A stretch of DNA of 64,000 nucleotides from Streptomyces viridiviolaceus (GTDB lineage Bacteria; Actinomycetota; Actinomycetes; Streptomycetales; Streptomycetaceae): contig NZ_BMWA01000001.1 in assembly GCF_014650995.1 (NCBI RefSeq), positions 372,001-436,000 of the forward strand. The letters run 5' to 3'. The notes below the pieces were generated by a model. That model saw only the letters and a list, made by a program, of their open reading frames with translations. It did no database searches and was not told the origin of the DNA. The translations under genes and the position numbers were made by a program. Below are positions 34,202-43,554 of this stretch, in pieces (position 1 is the first letter of the stretch; every line of letters starts with the position of its first letter).

Positions 34202-34680
34202 AACAGCGCCGATCCCCTCTCGAGGTCCAGCAGCCGCTGCTTGCGCTCCAGACCGCCGCCGTAGCCGGTGAGGCTGCCGCTCGCTCCGATGACGCGGTGG
34301 CAGGGGACGATGATGCCGATCGGGTTGCGGCCGTTGGCGAGGCCGACCGCGCGGGAGGCGGCCGGGTTGCCGAGGGCGTCGGCGAGTTCGCCGTAGGTGC
34401 GGGTCTCGCCGTACGGGATCTTCCGGAGCTGGTCCCAGACGCTGCGCTGGAACGGGGTTCCGTTCAGGCGCAGGTCGAGCGTGAAGTCCTTCAGGTCGCC
34501 GGCGAAGTACGCGGCCAGTTGTTCCTGTGCCTCGGCGAACGGGCTGTCGTCCGGCGCGCCGAAGGTCTCCTCCGGCGGGCGGTGGCGCTGGTCGGTCATG
34601 TACAGGCCGCACAGGACGCCGTCCTCGGCGACCAGGGTGAGGGGGCCGTAGGGGCTGTCGGTCACGGTGTGCTGCTTCAC
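34198..34680 (-). CDS. ogt: Methylated-DNA-protein-cysteine methyltransferase
   Basis: A 160-residue suicidal DNA repair protein that takes the alkyl group from O6-methylguanine. The acceptor Cys127 lies in IVPCHRVIG, the helix-turn-helix RTYGELADALGNPAASRAVG precedes it, and the small N-terminal domain is intact. ATG 34680 lies nine bases after the Ada-AlkA stop region, so both repair genes form an operon transcribed leftward. Full length. Confidence 0.95.
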   Translation of the reverse strand: MKQHTVTDSPYGPLTLVAEDGVLCGLYMTDQRHRPPEETFGAPDDSPFAEAQEQLAAYFAGDLKDFTLDLRLNGTPFQRSVWDQLRKIPYGETRTYGELADALGNPAASRAVGLANGRNPIGIIVPCHRVIGASGSLTGYGGGLERKQRLLDLERGSALF

Positions 34681-34689
34681 GGGAGTCCC

Positions 34690-36162
34690 TCACACGGGCA
34701 GGAAGTTGATCGGGTGGCTGTCGGTCGCCCACAGGTACTGGACCGCGTACGCCCGCCAGGGCCGCCAGGCCGCCGCGCGGGCGGTGAGCGCCGCGGGCGT
34801 GGAGGGCAGGCCCAGTTCCCGGGCGGCGCGGCGGATGCCGAGGTCGGTGGGGAGGAAGGCGTCGGGGTCGCCGAGGGCGCGCATCGCGATGACGTCGACC
34901 GTCCAGGGGCCGAAGCCGGGGAGGGCGAGGAGCCGGGCACGGGTCTCGGACCAGTCGCTCTCGACCCCGAGGCTGACGGAGCCGTCGGCGAGGTGGCGTA
35001 CGAGGGTGGTGAAGGTGGTGCGGCGGGTGCGGGGCATCGCCAGGGCGTCCGGGTCCGCCTCGGCCAGCGCCAGGGCCGAGGGGAAGAGGTGGGTGAGGCC
35101 GCCCTCGGGGTCGTCGATCGCCTCGCCGTGCGCCGTGACCAGGCGGGCCGCGTGGGTGCGGGCGGCCGCCGTGGAGACCTGCTGGCCGAGTACGGCCCGT
35201 ACGGCGAACTCCGCCTCGTCGACCGTGCGCGGGACCCGGCGGCCCGGCGCCTTGTCGACGAGCGGCGCGAGCAGCGGGTCCGTGCGCAGCTGGTCGTCGA
35301 TCGCGGCGGGATCCGCGTCCAGGTCGAGCAGGCGGCGGCAGCGGCTGATGGCGACGGTCAGATCGCGCAGGTCGCTCAGGGTGAGGCGGCAGGCGATGTG
35401 GTCGGGGCGCGGGCTGAGGGCGGCGATGCCGTGGCCGTAGGGCAGGCGCAGCGTGCGGCGGTAGGCGCCGTCGCGCCACTCCTCCACGCCCGGGACCGCG
35501 GTGGCCGCGAGGTGGCCGAAGAGGTTGTCGGGGTTGAGCGGGGCGCGGAACGGCAGGCGCAGGGTCAGTGCGCCGCCGGGGGCGCCGGCGGCGCGGCCCT
35601 TCGGCACGCGGGTGCGCAGCTCGCTGGGGCTGAGGGCGAAGACCTCGCGGACGGTGTCGTTGAAGGTCCGGACGGAGGAGAAGCCGGCGGCGAAGGCGAT
35701 GTCCGCCATCGGCAGCGGGGTCGTCTCGATGAGCAGGCGGGCGGTCTGGGCGCGCTGGGCGCGGGCCAGGGCGAGCGGCCCGGCACCGAGCTCGGCGAGC
35801 AGCAGGCGTTCTATCTGCCGGGTGCTGTAGCCGAGCCGGGCGGCGAGACCGGGTACGCCGTCGCGGTCCACGACGCCGTCGGCGATCAGCCGCATGGCGC
35901 GGGCCGTGAGGTCGGCCCGCTGGTTCCACTCCGGGGAGCCGGAGCTGGTGTCCGGGCGGCAGCGCTTGCACGCCCGGAACCCGGCCTGCTGGCAGGCCGC
36001 CGCACTCGGGTAGAAGGTCATGTTCTCCGCCTTGGGCGGCACCACCGGGCAGCTGGGCCGGCAGTAGATGCGGGTCGTCAGGACGGCCGTGAAGAACCAG
36101 CCGTCGAACCGCGCGTCCTTGGACCGGACGGCGCGCACGCAGCGCTCGGTGTCGGTGTGCAT
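34690..36162 (-). CDS. Ada-AlkA fusion: DNA methylation sensor and 3-methyladenine glycosylase
   Basis: A 490-residue three-part protein. The Ada metal site uses Cys34, Cys38, Cys65 and Cys68 (IYCRPSC and RACKRC), where Cys34 is the methylphosphotriester acceptor. An AraC-type helix-turn-helix covers about residues 80-185, and AlkA N-terminal plus HhH-GPD domains follow, with LPGFGPWTVDVIAMR and the catalytic aspartate in FLPTDLGIRR. It both senses alkylation and removes damaged bases. Several in-frame ATGs precede (36168, 36174, 36192); 36162 is chosen since MHTDTERC begins the domain. Autoregulation together with ogt is likely. Confidence 0.92.
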   Translation of the reverse strand: MHTDTERCVRAVRSKDARFDGWFFTAVLTTRIYCRPSCPVVPPKAENMTFYPSAAACQQAGFRACKRCRPDTSSGSPEWNQRADLTARAMRLIADGVVDRDGVPGLAARLGYSTRQIERLLLAELGAGPLALARAQRAQTARLLIETTPLPMADIAFAAGFSSVRTFNDTVREVFALSPSELRTRVPKGRAAGAPGGALTLRLPFRAPLNPDNLFGHLAATAVPGVEEWRDGAYRRTLRLPYGHGIAALSPRPDHIACRLTLSDLRDLTVAISRCRRLLDLDADPAAIDDQLRTDPLLAPLVDKAPGRRVPRTVDEAEFAVRAVLGQQVSTAAARTHAARLVTAHGEAIDDPEGGLTHLFPSALALAEADPDALAMPRTRRTTFTTLVRHLADGSVSLGVESDWSETRARLLALPGFGPWTVDVIAMRALGDPDAFLPTDLGIRRAARELGLPSTPAALTARAAAWRPWRAYAVQYLWATDSHPINFLPV

Positions 36163-36229
36163 CCCCATCTGCATGCGTCCAGCATGGTCCACCCGGGCGG
36201 CCGGGGCTGGCGAGAATCCGACATCGACC

Positions 36230-38143
36230 TCACGCTTCCTGGGCCCCGGCGGATCGCCAGGCGGACTCGCGCAGCAGCCGCAGCCCGTTGAGACCGACCA
36301 GCACGGTGGAGCCCTCGTGCCCGGCGACGCCGAGCGGCAGCGGCAGGTGTCCGATGAGATCCCACAGGACGAGCACCGTGATGAACGCTCCCGCGATGAC
36401 CAGGTTCTGCACCACGAGCCGGCGCGCGGACCGGGACAGGCGTACGACCGCGGGGACGGCCGTCAGCTCGTCGCGCACCACGACCGCGTCGGCCGTCTCC
36501 AGCGCCAGGTCGGAGCCCGCGCGGCCCATGGCGACACCGGCGTGGGCGGCGGCGAGGGCGGGGGCGTCGTTGACGCCGTCGCCGACGAAGAGCACCTTGC
36601 GGCCGGTGCGCTCCAGCTCCCGTACGGCCTCCACCTTGCCCTCGGGCAGCAGGTCCGCGCGGACGTCGGTGATGCCGGTGGCGGCGGCCACGCGGGCGGC
36701 GGCGGGTGCGTTGTCGCCGGTGAGCAGGGTGGGGGCGGTGCCCGTGAGGGTGGTGAGCGAGGCGGTGGCCGGGGCGGCGTCGGCACGGAGCCGGTCGGCG
36801 AGGGCGAGGGTGCCGACGGGGGTGCCGTCGCGGGTGACCTGGACGGTGGTCCGGTCGTCGTCGGGGGTGTCCGCGCGGCCGACGTGCACCTCGTGGCCGT
36901 CGACGACCGCGGTGACGCCGCGTCCCGGGGTGGCGGTGAAGTCCTGCGCGGGTGCGACGGCGAGGCCGCGGGCGCGGGCGGCGGCGACGACGGCGCGGGC
37001 CAGCGGGTGCTCGCTGGGGTGCTCGGCCGCGGCGGCCAGCGCGAGGAGGCCGTCCTCGTCGAGTCCGGAGCCGGGCAGTGGCCGTACGGCCGTGACCTCG
37101 GGGGCGCCTTCGGTGAGGGTGCCGGTCTTGTCCAGGGCGGCGGTGTCGATCTCGCCGAGGCGTTCCATCGCGACCGCCGACTTCACCAGGACGCCGTGGC
37201 GGCCGGCGTTGGCGATGGCGGACAGCAGGGGCGGCATGGTGGCGAGGACGACCGCGCAGGGAGAGGCGACGATCATGAAGGTCATGGCCCGCAGCAGGGC
37301 GTCGGTGAGTCCGGCGCCGAAGGCGAGCGGGATGCCGAACACCGCGAGGGTGGCGACCACCACGCCGACCGCGTAACGCTGCTCGATCTTCTCGATGAAC
37401 AGCTGCGTCGGCGCCTTGGTGCGGGACGCCTCCTCGACCAGGGTGACGATCCGGGCGATCACCGAGTCGGCGGGGTCGCGCCCGACGCGGACGCGCAGGG
37501 CCCCGGTGCCGTTGAGGGTGCCGGCGAAGACCTCGTCGCCGGGGGTCTTGAGGACGGGGAGCGATTCGCCGGTGATGGTGGCCTGGTCGACCTCGCCGGC
37601 GCCGTCGACGACGGTGCCGTCGGCGCCGATCCGCTCGCCCGGCCGGACCAGCAGGACGTCGCCGACGCTCAGGTCGGCGGTGGGAACGGTCTCCTCGCGC
37701 TCCGCGGTCACCCGGGTCGCGGTGGTGGGGGCGAGGTCGAGCAGGCCGCGCACGGAGTCGGCGGTGCGGGCGGTGGCCAGCGCCTCCAGGGCGCCGGAGG
37801 TGGCGAAGATGACGATCAGCAGGGCGCCGTCGAGGACCTGTCCGATCGCGGCGGCGCCGAGCGCGGCGACGATCATCAGCAGGTCGACGTCCAGGGTCTT
37901 CTCGCGCAGCGCCCGCAGGCCCTCCAGCGCCGGCTCCCAGCCGCCTGCGGCGTAGGCGACGGCGTACAGCGGGCCGTACGCCCAAGCGGGGGCGCCGCCG
38001 AGGTCGAGGGCGAGGGCCGCCAGGAACGCCACCAGTGCGGCGAGCGCCCAGCGGGCCTCGGGCAGGGCGAGGATGCGGGTGCGCCGGCGGGGTGCCGGGC
38101 GGGCGGATGAGCGGACGGGTGCGGGAGCGAGGGTGGTGGACAC
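36230..38143 (-). CDS. P1B-4-type metal-exporting P-type ATPase (Co/Zn-like)
   Basis: A 637-residue heavy-metal ATPase lacking an N-terminal metal-binding domain. The metal-site motif is SPC (IVASPCAVVLAT) and the last helices carry HEGSTVLVGLNGLRLL, both signatures of the P1B-4 (CoaT/CtpD/CzcP) group, exporting Co2+, Zn2+ or related ions. The phosphorylation site DKTGTLTEG, TGES, HPLARAV-type nucleotide motif and GDGVNDAPAL hinge are intact. GTG 38143 is chosen; upstream frame runs into the operator region. Divergent from an ArsR gene whose product carries a matching metal site. Confidence 0.92.
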   Translation of the reverse strand: MSTTLAPAPVRSSARPAPRRRTRILALPEARWALAALVAFLAALALDLGGAPAWAYGPLYAVAYAAGGWEPALEGLRALREKTLDVDLLMIVAALGAAAIGQVLDGALLIVIFATSGALEALATARTADSVRGLLDLAPTTATRVTAEREETVPTADLSVGDVLLVRPGERIGADGTVVDGAGEVDQATITGESLPVLKTPGDEVFAGTLNGTGALRVRVGRDPADSVIARIVTLVEEASRTKAPTQLFIEKIEQRYAVGVVVATLAVFGIPLAFGAGLTDALLRAMTFMIVASPCAVVLATMPPLLSAIANAGRHGVLVKSAVAMERLGEIDTAALDKTGTLTEGAPEVTAVRPLPGSGLDEDGLLALAAAAEHPSEHPLARAVVAAARARGLAVAPAQDFTATPGRGVTAVVDGHEVHVGRADTPDDDRTTVQVTRDGTPVGTLALADRLRADAAPATASLTTLTGTAPTLLTGDNAPAAARVAAATGITDVRADLLPEGKVEAVRELERTGRKVLFVGDGVNDAPALAAAHAGVAMGRAGSDLALETADAVVVRDELTAVPAVVRLSRSARRLVVQNLVIAGAFITVLVLWDLIGHLPLPLGVAGHEGSTVLVGLNGLRLLRESAWRSAGAQEA

Positions 38144-38163
38144 GCGGCCACCATACAGGAACA

Positions 38164-38197
38164 CATGAAGACTCATTCATTCGTTCATCTGTTCATG
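38164..38197. promoter_or_regulatory. Candidate ArsR operator between ATPase and arsR genes
   Basis: CATGAA (38164-38169) and TTCATG (38192-38197) bracket a stretch with repeated TTCAT steps at 38176, 38184 and 38192. The 84-base divergent spacer is AT-rich compared with its surroundings and must hold both promoters; ArsR/SmtB operators have TGAA/TTCA half-sites like these. Confidence 0.55.
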
Positions 38198-38226
38198 TCC
38201 CTGAGGGCGGTGCGTAAGATGACCGC

Positions 38227-38589
38227 ATGGGTCACGGAGCCGCCACCGCCACGCAGGACGCCGCCGAGCGCGTGCGCCTGGACGCGGACAACGTCGCCAA
38301 GGTCGCCACCACGCTCCAGGCCCTCTCCACCCCCTCGCGGCTGCTGATCCTGGCGCGACTGCGCGAAGGACCCCTGCCCGCCACCGAGTTGGCGGCGGAG
38401 GTCGGCATGGAGCAGTCGGCGTGCTCGCACCAGCTGCGCCTGCTGCGCAACCTGGGCCTCGTGGTCGGCGAACGCCGCGGCCGGTCGGTGGTGTACGCCC
38501 TGCACGACCACCATGTCGCCGAGTTGCTCGACCAGGCCGTGTACCACGTGGAGCACCTGCGGCTGGGGATCAGCGACGCGGCCGGCTGA
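38227..38589 (+). CDS. ArsR/SmtB metal-sensing repressor with alpha-5 site
   Basis: A 120-residue winged-helix repressor. The recognition region is ELAAEVGMEQSACSHQLRLLRNLGLV, and the C-terminal helix holds D-x-H-x10-H-x2-H (DHHVAELLDQAVYHVEH), the spacing of the CzrA alpha-5 zinc/cobalt site, in full. Metal binding would release DNA and allow expression of the ATPase. ATG 38227. The last 20 bases overlap the end of the convergent DUF72 gene. Substrate preference between Zn and Co cannot be told from sequence. Confidence 0.93.
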   Translation: MGHGAATATQDAAERVRLDADNVAKVATTLQALSTPSRLLILARLREGPLPATELAAEVGMEQSACSHQLRLLRNLGLVVGERRGRSVVYALHDHHVAELLDQAVYHVEHLRLGISDAAG

Positions 38590-39460
38590 GCAGCCGCCCC
38601 ATGGTCTCGGCCGCGCGCACGGCGGCGTCCGCGCAGCAGTTGTTGAACAGTACGTGCAGCTCGTCCGTCCGCCGGGCCGCGCGCCGCAGCCGGGGGACCC
38701 AGGCGGCGAGTTCGGTCACGTCGTAGTCGTACCGGAACCGGTCCTCCTTGCTCCCCCTCCCCCAGGCCGCGCTGCGGCCGTGGAACCGTACGACGGCGAG
38801 GGAGCGCCGGGTGACGGGAACGACGGGCGGCAGTGATCCGGCCAGTCCCTGGCCCGTGTCCACTCCGACGGCGCCGGCCCCCAGCCCGGCCAGCAACGCG
38901 CGGGTCCCGTCGGCGTGTTCGGCCGCCCACCAGCCCGGGTGCCGGAACTCGACCGCGATCGGCAGGCCCGCCGTGCGCTCCACGCGGGCCAGGAGGGTGT
39001 CCTCGGACTCGGTGCCGGGCGCGAACCAGGGCGGGAACTGGAACAGCACCGTTCCGAGCCGCCCGGCCGCCCGCAGCGGCTCGACCGCCTCGGCGAACCG
39101 GCCCCACACCTCGTCCAGCAGCCCGGGGCTCGCCTGCCCGCGCCGCAGCAGACCGCGCCCGTCGCCGCCGAGCCCGGCCCGCAGGTCGGCCGGGAGTGCC
39201 TCCACACGCGTGGGATGCCCGGTGAGCAACGAGAAGACCTTGACGTCGAACCGGAAGCCGTCCGGCGTGCGCTCGACCCACAGCCGGCTGTTGCGGGCGC
39301 TCGGCAACGCGTAGTACCCGGCGTCCACTTCCACGACCGGCAGCCGGGAGGCGTAGTGCCGCAGCCGCCCCTCGGCGTCCCGTCGCCCGCGCGGGTACCA
39401 GCCGCTCGCGACGAGTTGCCGGTCCGTCCACGAGCAGGTCCCCACCAGAACGTTTCCCAT
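38570..39460 (-). CDS. DUF72 (YecE-like) protein
   Basis: A 296-residue TIM-barrel protein of the DUF72 family: starts VLVGTCSWTDRQLVASGWYP, contains VEVDAGYYALPS, FDVKVFSLLTGHPTR, FQFPPWF and VEFRHPGWW, and ends with HVLFNNCCADAAVRAA. The biochemical function of the family is unknown. The conserved YNP/FNN segment near the C-terminus is intact. ATG 39460. Separated by 40 bases from the beta-galactosidase gene upstream, so co-transcription is possible. Confidence 0.88.
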   Translation of the reverse strand: MGNVLVGTCSWTDRQLVASGWYPRGRRDAEGRLRHYASRLPVVEVDAGYYALPSARNSRLWVERTPDGFRFDVKVFSLLTGHPTRVEALPADLRAGLGGDGRGLLRRGQASPGLLDEVWGRFAEAVEPLRAAGRLGTVLFQFPPWFAPGTESEDTLLARVERTAGLPIAVEFRHPGWWAAEHADGTRALLAGLGAGAVGVDTGQGLAGSLPPVVPVTRRSLAVVRFHGRSAAWGRGSKEDRFRYDYDVTELAAWVPRLRRAARRTDELHVLFNNCCADAAVRAAETMGRLLSRPRR

Positions 39461-39500
39461 GGGAGCCCGGTTACCCCGGGCTCCCCGTTCGTCCCACCGT

Positions 39501-42500
39501 CTACCCGGTCGCCGTCGGCCGCCGCGAGAGAGCCGTCGCCTCGCGCACGTCGGTCAGCGGGCGCAGCCGGTAGGTGTAGGCGTAGTCGCGGTCGGCGAAG
39601 AGCTTGAACTCGTCGTGCGTGTGCGCGCCCCAGCTGTTGTCGCCGCCGACACCCATCTGACGGTGGTTCAGCCTGAGGACGATCTCGTCGCGCGGCGTCA
39701 GCTGGTAGTCGTGGCGCACGCCGGCCGACAGGTCCTCCGGTGTGAAGCGGGAGGCGTTGACCTCCAGCAGGGGTTCGCCGGAGGCCAGCAGCCCCACGCC
39801 GCGCGCGTCGGTGAGGGCCGCCCAGCGGACGTCGGTCTTGTTGCCGTTCTCCTGCGGGCGGATGTAGGGCGTCCACTGTTCGGCGACGGTGCCGGAGTAC
39901 AGGCCGACGTCGGTGCCGGTGTTGCGGTCCCAGTGGTTCTCCTCGGGGCCCCGGCCGTAGTAGTGCAGGCGGTCCAGGCGGCGCGGCAGGAACAGCAGGG
40001 TGCCGACCTCCGGGATGTACGGCAGGTTCGCGGCGCCCGGGTGCAGGGTGTTGTCGACCTTGATCTCGCCGTTGCCGAACACGGTGTACGTGGTGGTGTA
40101 CGCCGACTCCACCGTGGTGGGCAGCGTGCCGCTGACCTTGATCTCGACGGCCCGGTCGCCCAGGGTCCGCACGGCGACGTCCGTCACCTTGCGCCGGGCG
40201 CCGGCGTCGCGCCAGGTCTGGTTGCGGGTGTGCTGGCCGTTGCCCTTGTCGTTGTCGGTGGGCGCCCGCCAGAAGTTGGGCACGGGCCCGGAGGTGATCA
40301 GGCGGACGCCCTTCGCCTCGTAGGACGTGATGGTCCCGGAGCGCTTGTCGACGGTGACCGAGAAGTCGCCGCCGCGCACCGTGACGTCCTTCTCGCGGTC
40401 GTCGTGCCGCAGTGCCGGGACGCTCGCCAGACGTACGGGGGTGACGGCCGGGCTGCCGGCGTCGAGCGGGAGCTGGTGCCGTGCCACCTCGAAGCCCGCC
40501 TCGGCCCACTTGGTGGACTCCTTGGTGGTGAAGGAGAGCTGGAGGAAGTACTCGGTGCCCGGGTCCGGGTCGTCCGGCAGGCGGACCGGCACCGTGATGT
40601 CCTTCTGCGACAGCGGCGGCACGTCCAGCTGGTCGCGGGTCAGCCGTCCCCGGCCGACGACACGGCCGTCGGCGACGAGCTCCCACCGGCCGTCGAACTC
40701 GCGGAGGCCGGTGAACAGGTACTCGTTGGTGAGGGTGACCGCGCCGGGGGCGCCGCCGGAGGACCGGGCGGCGTCGATCGCCTGGTAGACCCGCTTGACC
40801 TCGGCGGCCTTGCCGGTGTGGCCGCGGTCGGCGGTGACGACGCCGTCGGCGACGAACGCGCCGTCGTTGGGGTTGTCGCCCCAGTCTCCGCCGTAGGCGA
40901 GGAACGTCCTCTCCTTCGGGCGCTTCTCGGTGACCTCGGCGGTCGCGGCGTCGAACCAGAACCGTACGCCGTCGCCGTCGGGGCCGCGGTCGCCCTCGGC
41001 CAGTTCCGCCGCGGAGAGGGCGCGGGCGTAGACGCGGGCGCGGCGGACGGTGCCGCTGAACTCGCGGGTCTGGTTGTCGGCGTCGGTGGCGAGGGCGAGG
41101 GGCGCGGTGTTCACCGAGGGCCGCCGGGTGGTGGTGCGGGTCGCTCTCGGCTCGCCGTCGACGTACAGGGTGAGGGTGCCGGCGTCCGCGTCGAAGACGC
41201 CCGCGACATGGTGCTCACGGCCGGTCCAGTCACCCGGGAGCGCCCAGCTCGCGGTGACCCACTGACCGCCGGAATGGATGAAGAACTCCAGGTTCCGGTT
41301 GGTCTGTTTCAGGGCGTACTGGGTGTCGCCCTTGGCGAGGATGGGCTGGTGGTAGCCCGTCACGTGCGGGGTGACCCAGGCCTCCAGGGTCAGGGAGCCG
41401 GTGAGGTCCAGGCGCTCGTCGCGGGCGAAGACCGTGCCGCCGGTCAGGCCCTTGCCGGGGTCGAAGGTGCCGCTCGGGGCGAGGATCTCGCCGCGCAGCC
41501 GGCCCGGGCCGGTCTCGGTCACGAGCGTGCGGGCCGGGACCGGCCAGGTCAGGGACTGGTCTACGAAGTCCCAGATCCAGCCGCCCTGGAGCACGTCGTA
41601 CCGGCGGACGATGTCCCAGTACTTCTTGAAGTTGCCGGTGGAGTTCCCCATCGAGTGGGCGTACTCGATCATGACGTACGGCCGGGTGTCGGAGGTGTCC
41701 TTCGCCCGCTGCTCGACACGCTGGGGCGTGTCGTACATCTCGGAGCGGATGTCGCTGATGCCGGGGCGGTCGTCGCCCTCGTACTGGATGACGCGGGTGG
41801 GGTCGTAGGAGCGGATCCAGTCGTGCATCGCGGTGAACGTGCTGCCGCCGCCGGCCTCGTTGCCGAGCGACCAGATGACGACCGAGGCGTGGTTCTTGTC
41901 GCGGTGCACCATGTTCTGGGCGCGGGCCACGCACGCCTCGGTCCACTCGGGACGGTCGCCCGGGTACTCGCTCCGGATGCCGTGGGTCTCGAGGTTGGTC
42001 TCGTCGACGAGGTAGAGGCCGTATTCGTCGGCGAGTTCGTACCACAGCGGGTTGTTGGGGTAGTGCGAGGTGCGGACGCTGTTCATGTTCATCCGCTTGA
42101 TGATCCCGATGTCCTCGACCAGGTCCTCGCGGGTGAGCGCGGTGCCGCGGGCGGGGTGCATCTCGTGGCGGTTGGTGCCGCGGAAGGAGACGGGCCTGCC
42201 GTTGATGCGCATCAGGCCGTCCTTCAGCGCGAACTCGCGGAAGCCGACGCGGTGCGAGAGAGTCTCGATCACCTTGCCCGACGGGTCGCGCAGGCGCAGC
42301 ACGGCGGTGTAGAGGTCCGGGTGCTCGGCCGACCACAGCTTCGGGGCCCGTACGGCCTTGGCGGAGCGCACGGTGACGTCCTGGCCGACGCGGACCGTGC
42401 CGAGGTCGGCGGACTGCTCCAGCGGGCGGGACCAGACGGCGTGGCCGCGCGCGTCGTACAGCTGGGTCTCCACCGTGTAGCGTCCGCCGTCGCCGCCGCC

Positions 42501-43412
42501 ATAGGCGCGCACGCTCGCGGTCACCGCCAGTTCGGCGTCGGTGTACGTGTCGTTCAGCGGGGTGTCCAGCTTGAAGTCGCGCAGGTGCACGGCGGGGGTG
42601 GAGTACAGGTAGACCGAGCGGAAGATGCCGCTCAGCCGGATCATGTCCTGGTCCTCCAGCCAGTCGCCGTCGGAGTAGCGGTACACCTCCACCGCGATCT
42701 GGTTGGTGCCGGGCTTCAGGTGCTCGGTGACGTCGTACTCGCTCGGGGTGTAGGAGTCCTCGTCGTAGCCGACCAGCTCCCCGTTGATCCACACGTAGTG
42801 CGCGGACTTGACGCCCTCGAAGTGCAGGAAGGTCCGTCGTCCCGACCACTCGCGCGGGACGGTGAACGTGCGCCGGTACTGGCCCACCGGGTTGTAGCGG
42901 GTCGGGGCGGCGGGCGGCTGCGGGTCCTCGCCCCGGCCGTTGGGGCCCCAGTACGGGTAGGTGATGTTCAGGTAGATGGGGAAGTCATGGCCGTGCAGCT
43001 GCCAGACGGACGGGACCGGGATGGTCTCCCAGTCGCTGTCGTCGGTGTCGGTGCGGTGGAAGTCGGCGTCCCGGTCGTCGGGGCGGTCGGCATAGGCGAA
43101 CTTCCAGGTGCCGTCGAGGCTCAGCCGGTAGGGGGAGCGGGTGCGGTCGCCCACCAGTGCCTGTTCGACGTCGGCGTAGGGCATGAGCGTGGTGTGGGGC
43201 GGCTCGGTGCCGAGCCGGAAGACGCCGAAGTCGTTCCACGCGGGGGCGTCCTCCGCCGCCGCGCGCCGGCCGGCCGCGTGCGCGGCGAGGGGCGAGGCGG
43301 ACAGGGCGAGGGCGCCGAACACGACGGCACCGCCCTCCAGGAGGCGGCGGCGGCTGACGAGCGGCCGGGGGCGGGCCGGGGCTTCGGCGGGTGACACGGG
43401 CGAGTGCGGCAT
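39501..43412 (-). CDS. Secreted GH2 beta-galactosidase with inserted LamG-like domain
   Basis: A 1303-residue glycoside hydrolase family 2 enzyme with a twin-arginine signal (SRRRLLEGGAVVFGALAL, about residues 20-37). The sugar-binding, immunoglobulin-like and TIM-barrel domains match LacZ: the acid/base Glu in SLGNEAGGG, NLETHG, and the nucleophile Glu in IEYAHSMGN. Between the barrel and the C-terminal beta-sandwich lies a concanavalin/LamG-like insert of about 200 residues (FARDERLDLTGSLTLEAWV through FSGTVRRARVYARALSAAEL). The C-terminal Bgal_small_N domain closes the protein. ATG 43412 follows GGAAGG. It would act on galactosides outside the cell, the insert perhaps binding polysaccharide. 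Confidence 0.93.
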   Translation of the reverse strand: MPHSPVSPAEAPARPRPLVSRRRLLEGGAVVFGALALSASPLAAHAAGRRAAAEDAPAWNDFGVFRLGTEPPHTTLMPYADVEQALVGDRTRSPYRLSLDGTWKFAYADRPDDRDADFHRTDTDDSDWETIPVPSVWQLHGHDFPIYLNITYPYWGPNGRGEDPQPPAAPTRYNPVGQYRRTFTVPREWSGRRTFLHFEGVKSAHYVWINGELVGYDEDSYTPSEYDVTEHLKPGTNQIAVEVYRYSDGDWLEDQDMIRLSGIFRSVYLYSTPAVHLRDFKLDTPLNDTYTDAELAVTASVRAYGGGDGGRYTVETQLYDARGHAVWSRPLEQSADLGTVRVGQDVTVRSAKAVRAPKLWSAEHPDLYTAVLRLRDPSGKVIETLSHRVGFREFALKDGLMRINGRPVSFRGTNRHEMHPARGTALTREDLVEDIGIIKRMNMNSVRTSHYPNNPLWYELADEYGLYLVDETNLETHGIRSEYPGDRPEWTEACVARAQNMVHRDKNHASVVIWSLGNEAGGGSTFTAMHDWIRSYDPTRVIQYEGDDRPGISDIRSEMYDTPQRVEQRAKDTSDTRPYVMIEYAHSMGNSTGNFKKYWDIVRRYDVLQGGWIWDFVDQSLTWPVPARTLVTETGPGRLRGEILAPSGTFDPGKGLTGGTVFARDERLDLTGSLTLEAWVTPHVTGYHQPILAKGDTQYALKQTNRNLEFFIHSGGQWVTASWALPGDWTGREHHVAGVFDADAGTLTLYVDGEPRATRTTTRRPSVNTAPLALATDADNQTREFSGTVRRARVYARALSAAELAEGDRGPDGDGVRFWFDAATAEVTEKRPKERTFLAYGGDWGDNPNDGAFVADGVVTADRGHTGKAAEVKRVYQAIDAARSSGGAPGAVTLTNEYLFTGLREFDGRWELVADGRVVGRGRLTRDQLDVPPLSQKDITVPVRLPDDPDPGTEYFLQLSFTTKESTKWAEAGFEVARHQLPLDAGSPAVTPVRLASVPALRHDDREKDVTVRGGDFSVTVDKRSGTITSYEAKGVRLITSGPVPNFWRAPTDNDKGNGQHTRNQTWRDAGARRKVTDVAVRTLGDRAVEIKVSGTLPTTVESAYTTTYTVFGNGEIKVDNTLHPGAANLPYIPEVGTLLFLPRRLDRLHYYGRGPEENHWDRNTGTDVGLYSGTVAEQWTPYIRPQENGNKTDVRWAALTDARGVGLLASGEPLLEVNASRFTPEDLSAGVRHDYQLTPRDEIVLRLNHRQMGVGGDNSWGAHTHDEFKLFADRDYAYTYRLRPLTDVREATALSRRPTATG

Positions 43413-43525
43413 GACCGTGGCCTTCCGTGGGCTTCGGGGGCGGCTCAACGCTCGGTGCTGGGACGGCAGTTGCCGGAGGGTTGGCACACAACTGCCGGTG
43501 ACGGGGCGACTACTGAGTCAGGCTC

Positions 43526-43554
43526 ACCCTAGGACCCGAACACAACCGAATCAA
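43526..43554 (-). promoter_or_regulatory. Promoter of the GH2 gene
   Basis: On the minus strand TTGATT (43554-43549) and TAGGGT (43531-43526) are separated by 17 bases, about 114 bases upstream of ATG 43412. The -35 element overlaps the stop of the next gene. Sigma-HrdB-like. Confidence 0.5.

Noticed and set aside
39459..43394. Plus-strand open frame of 1311 codons opposite the GH2 gene
   Set aside because: Its translation is valine/glycine/arginine-rich with no domain; the opposite strand encodes a clear GH2 enzyme with all catalytic motifs, and long antisense frames are normal in very GC-rich DNA.
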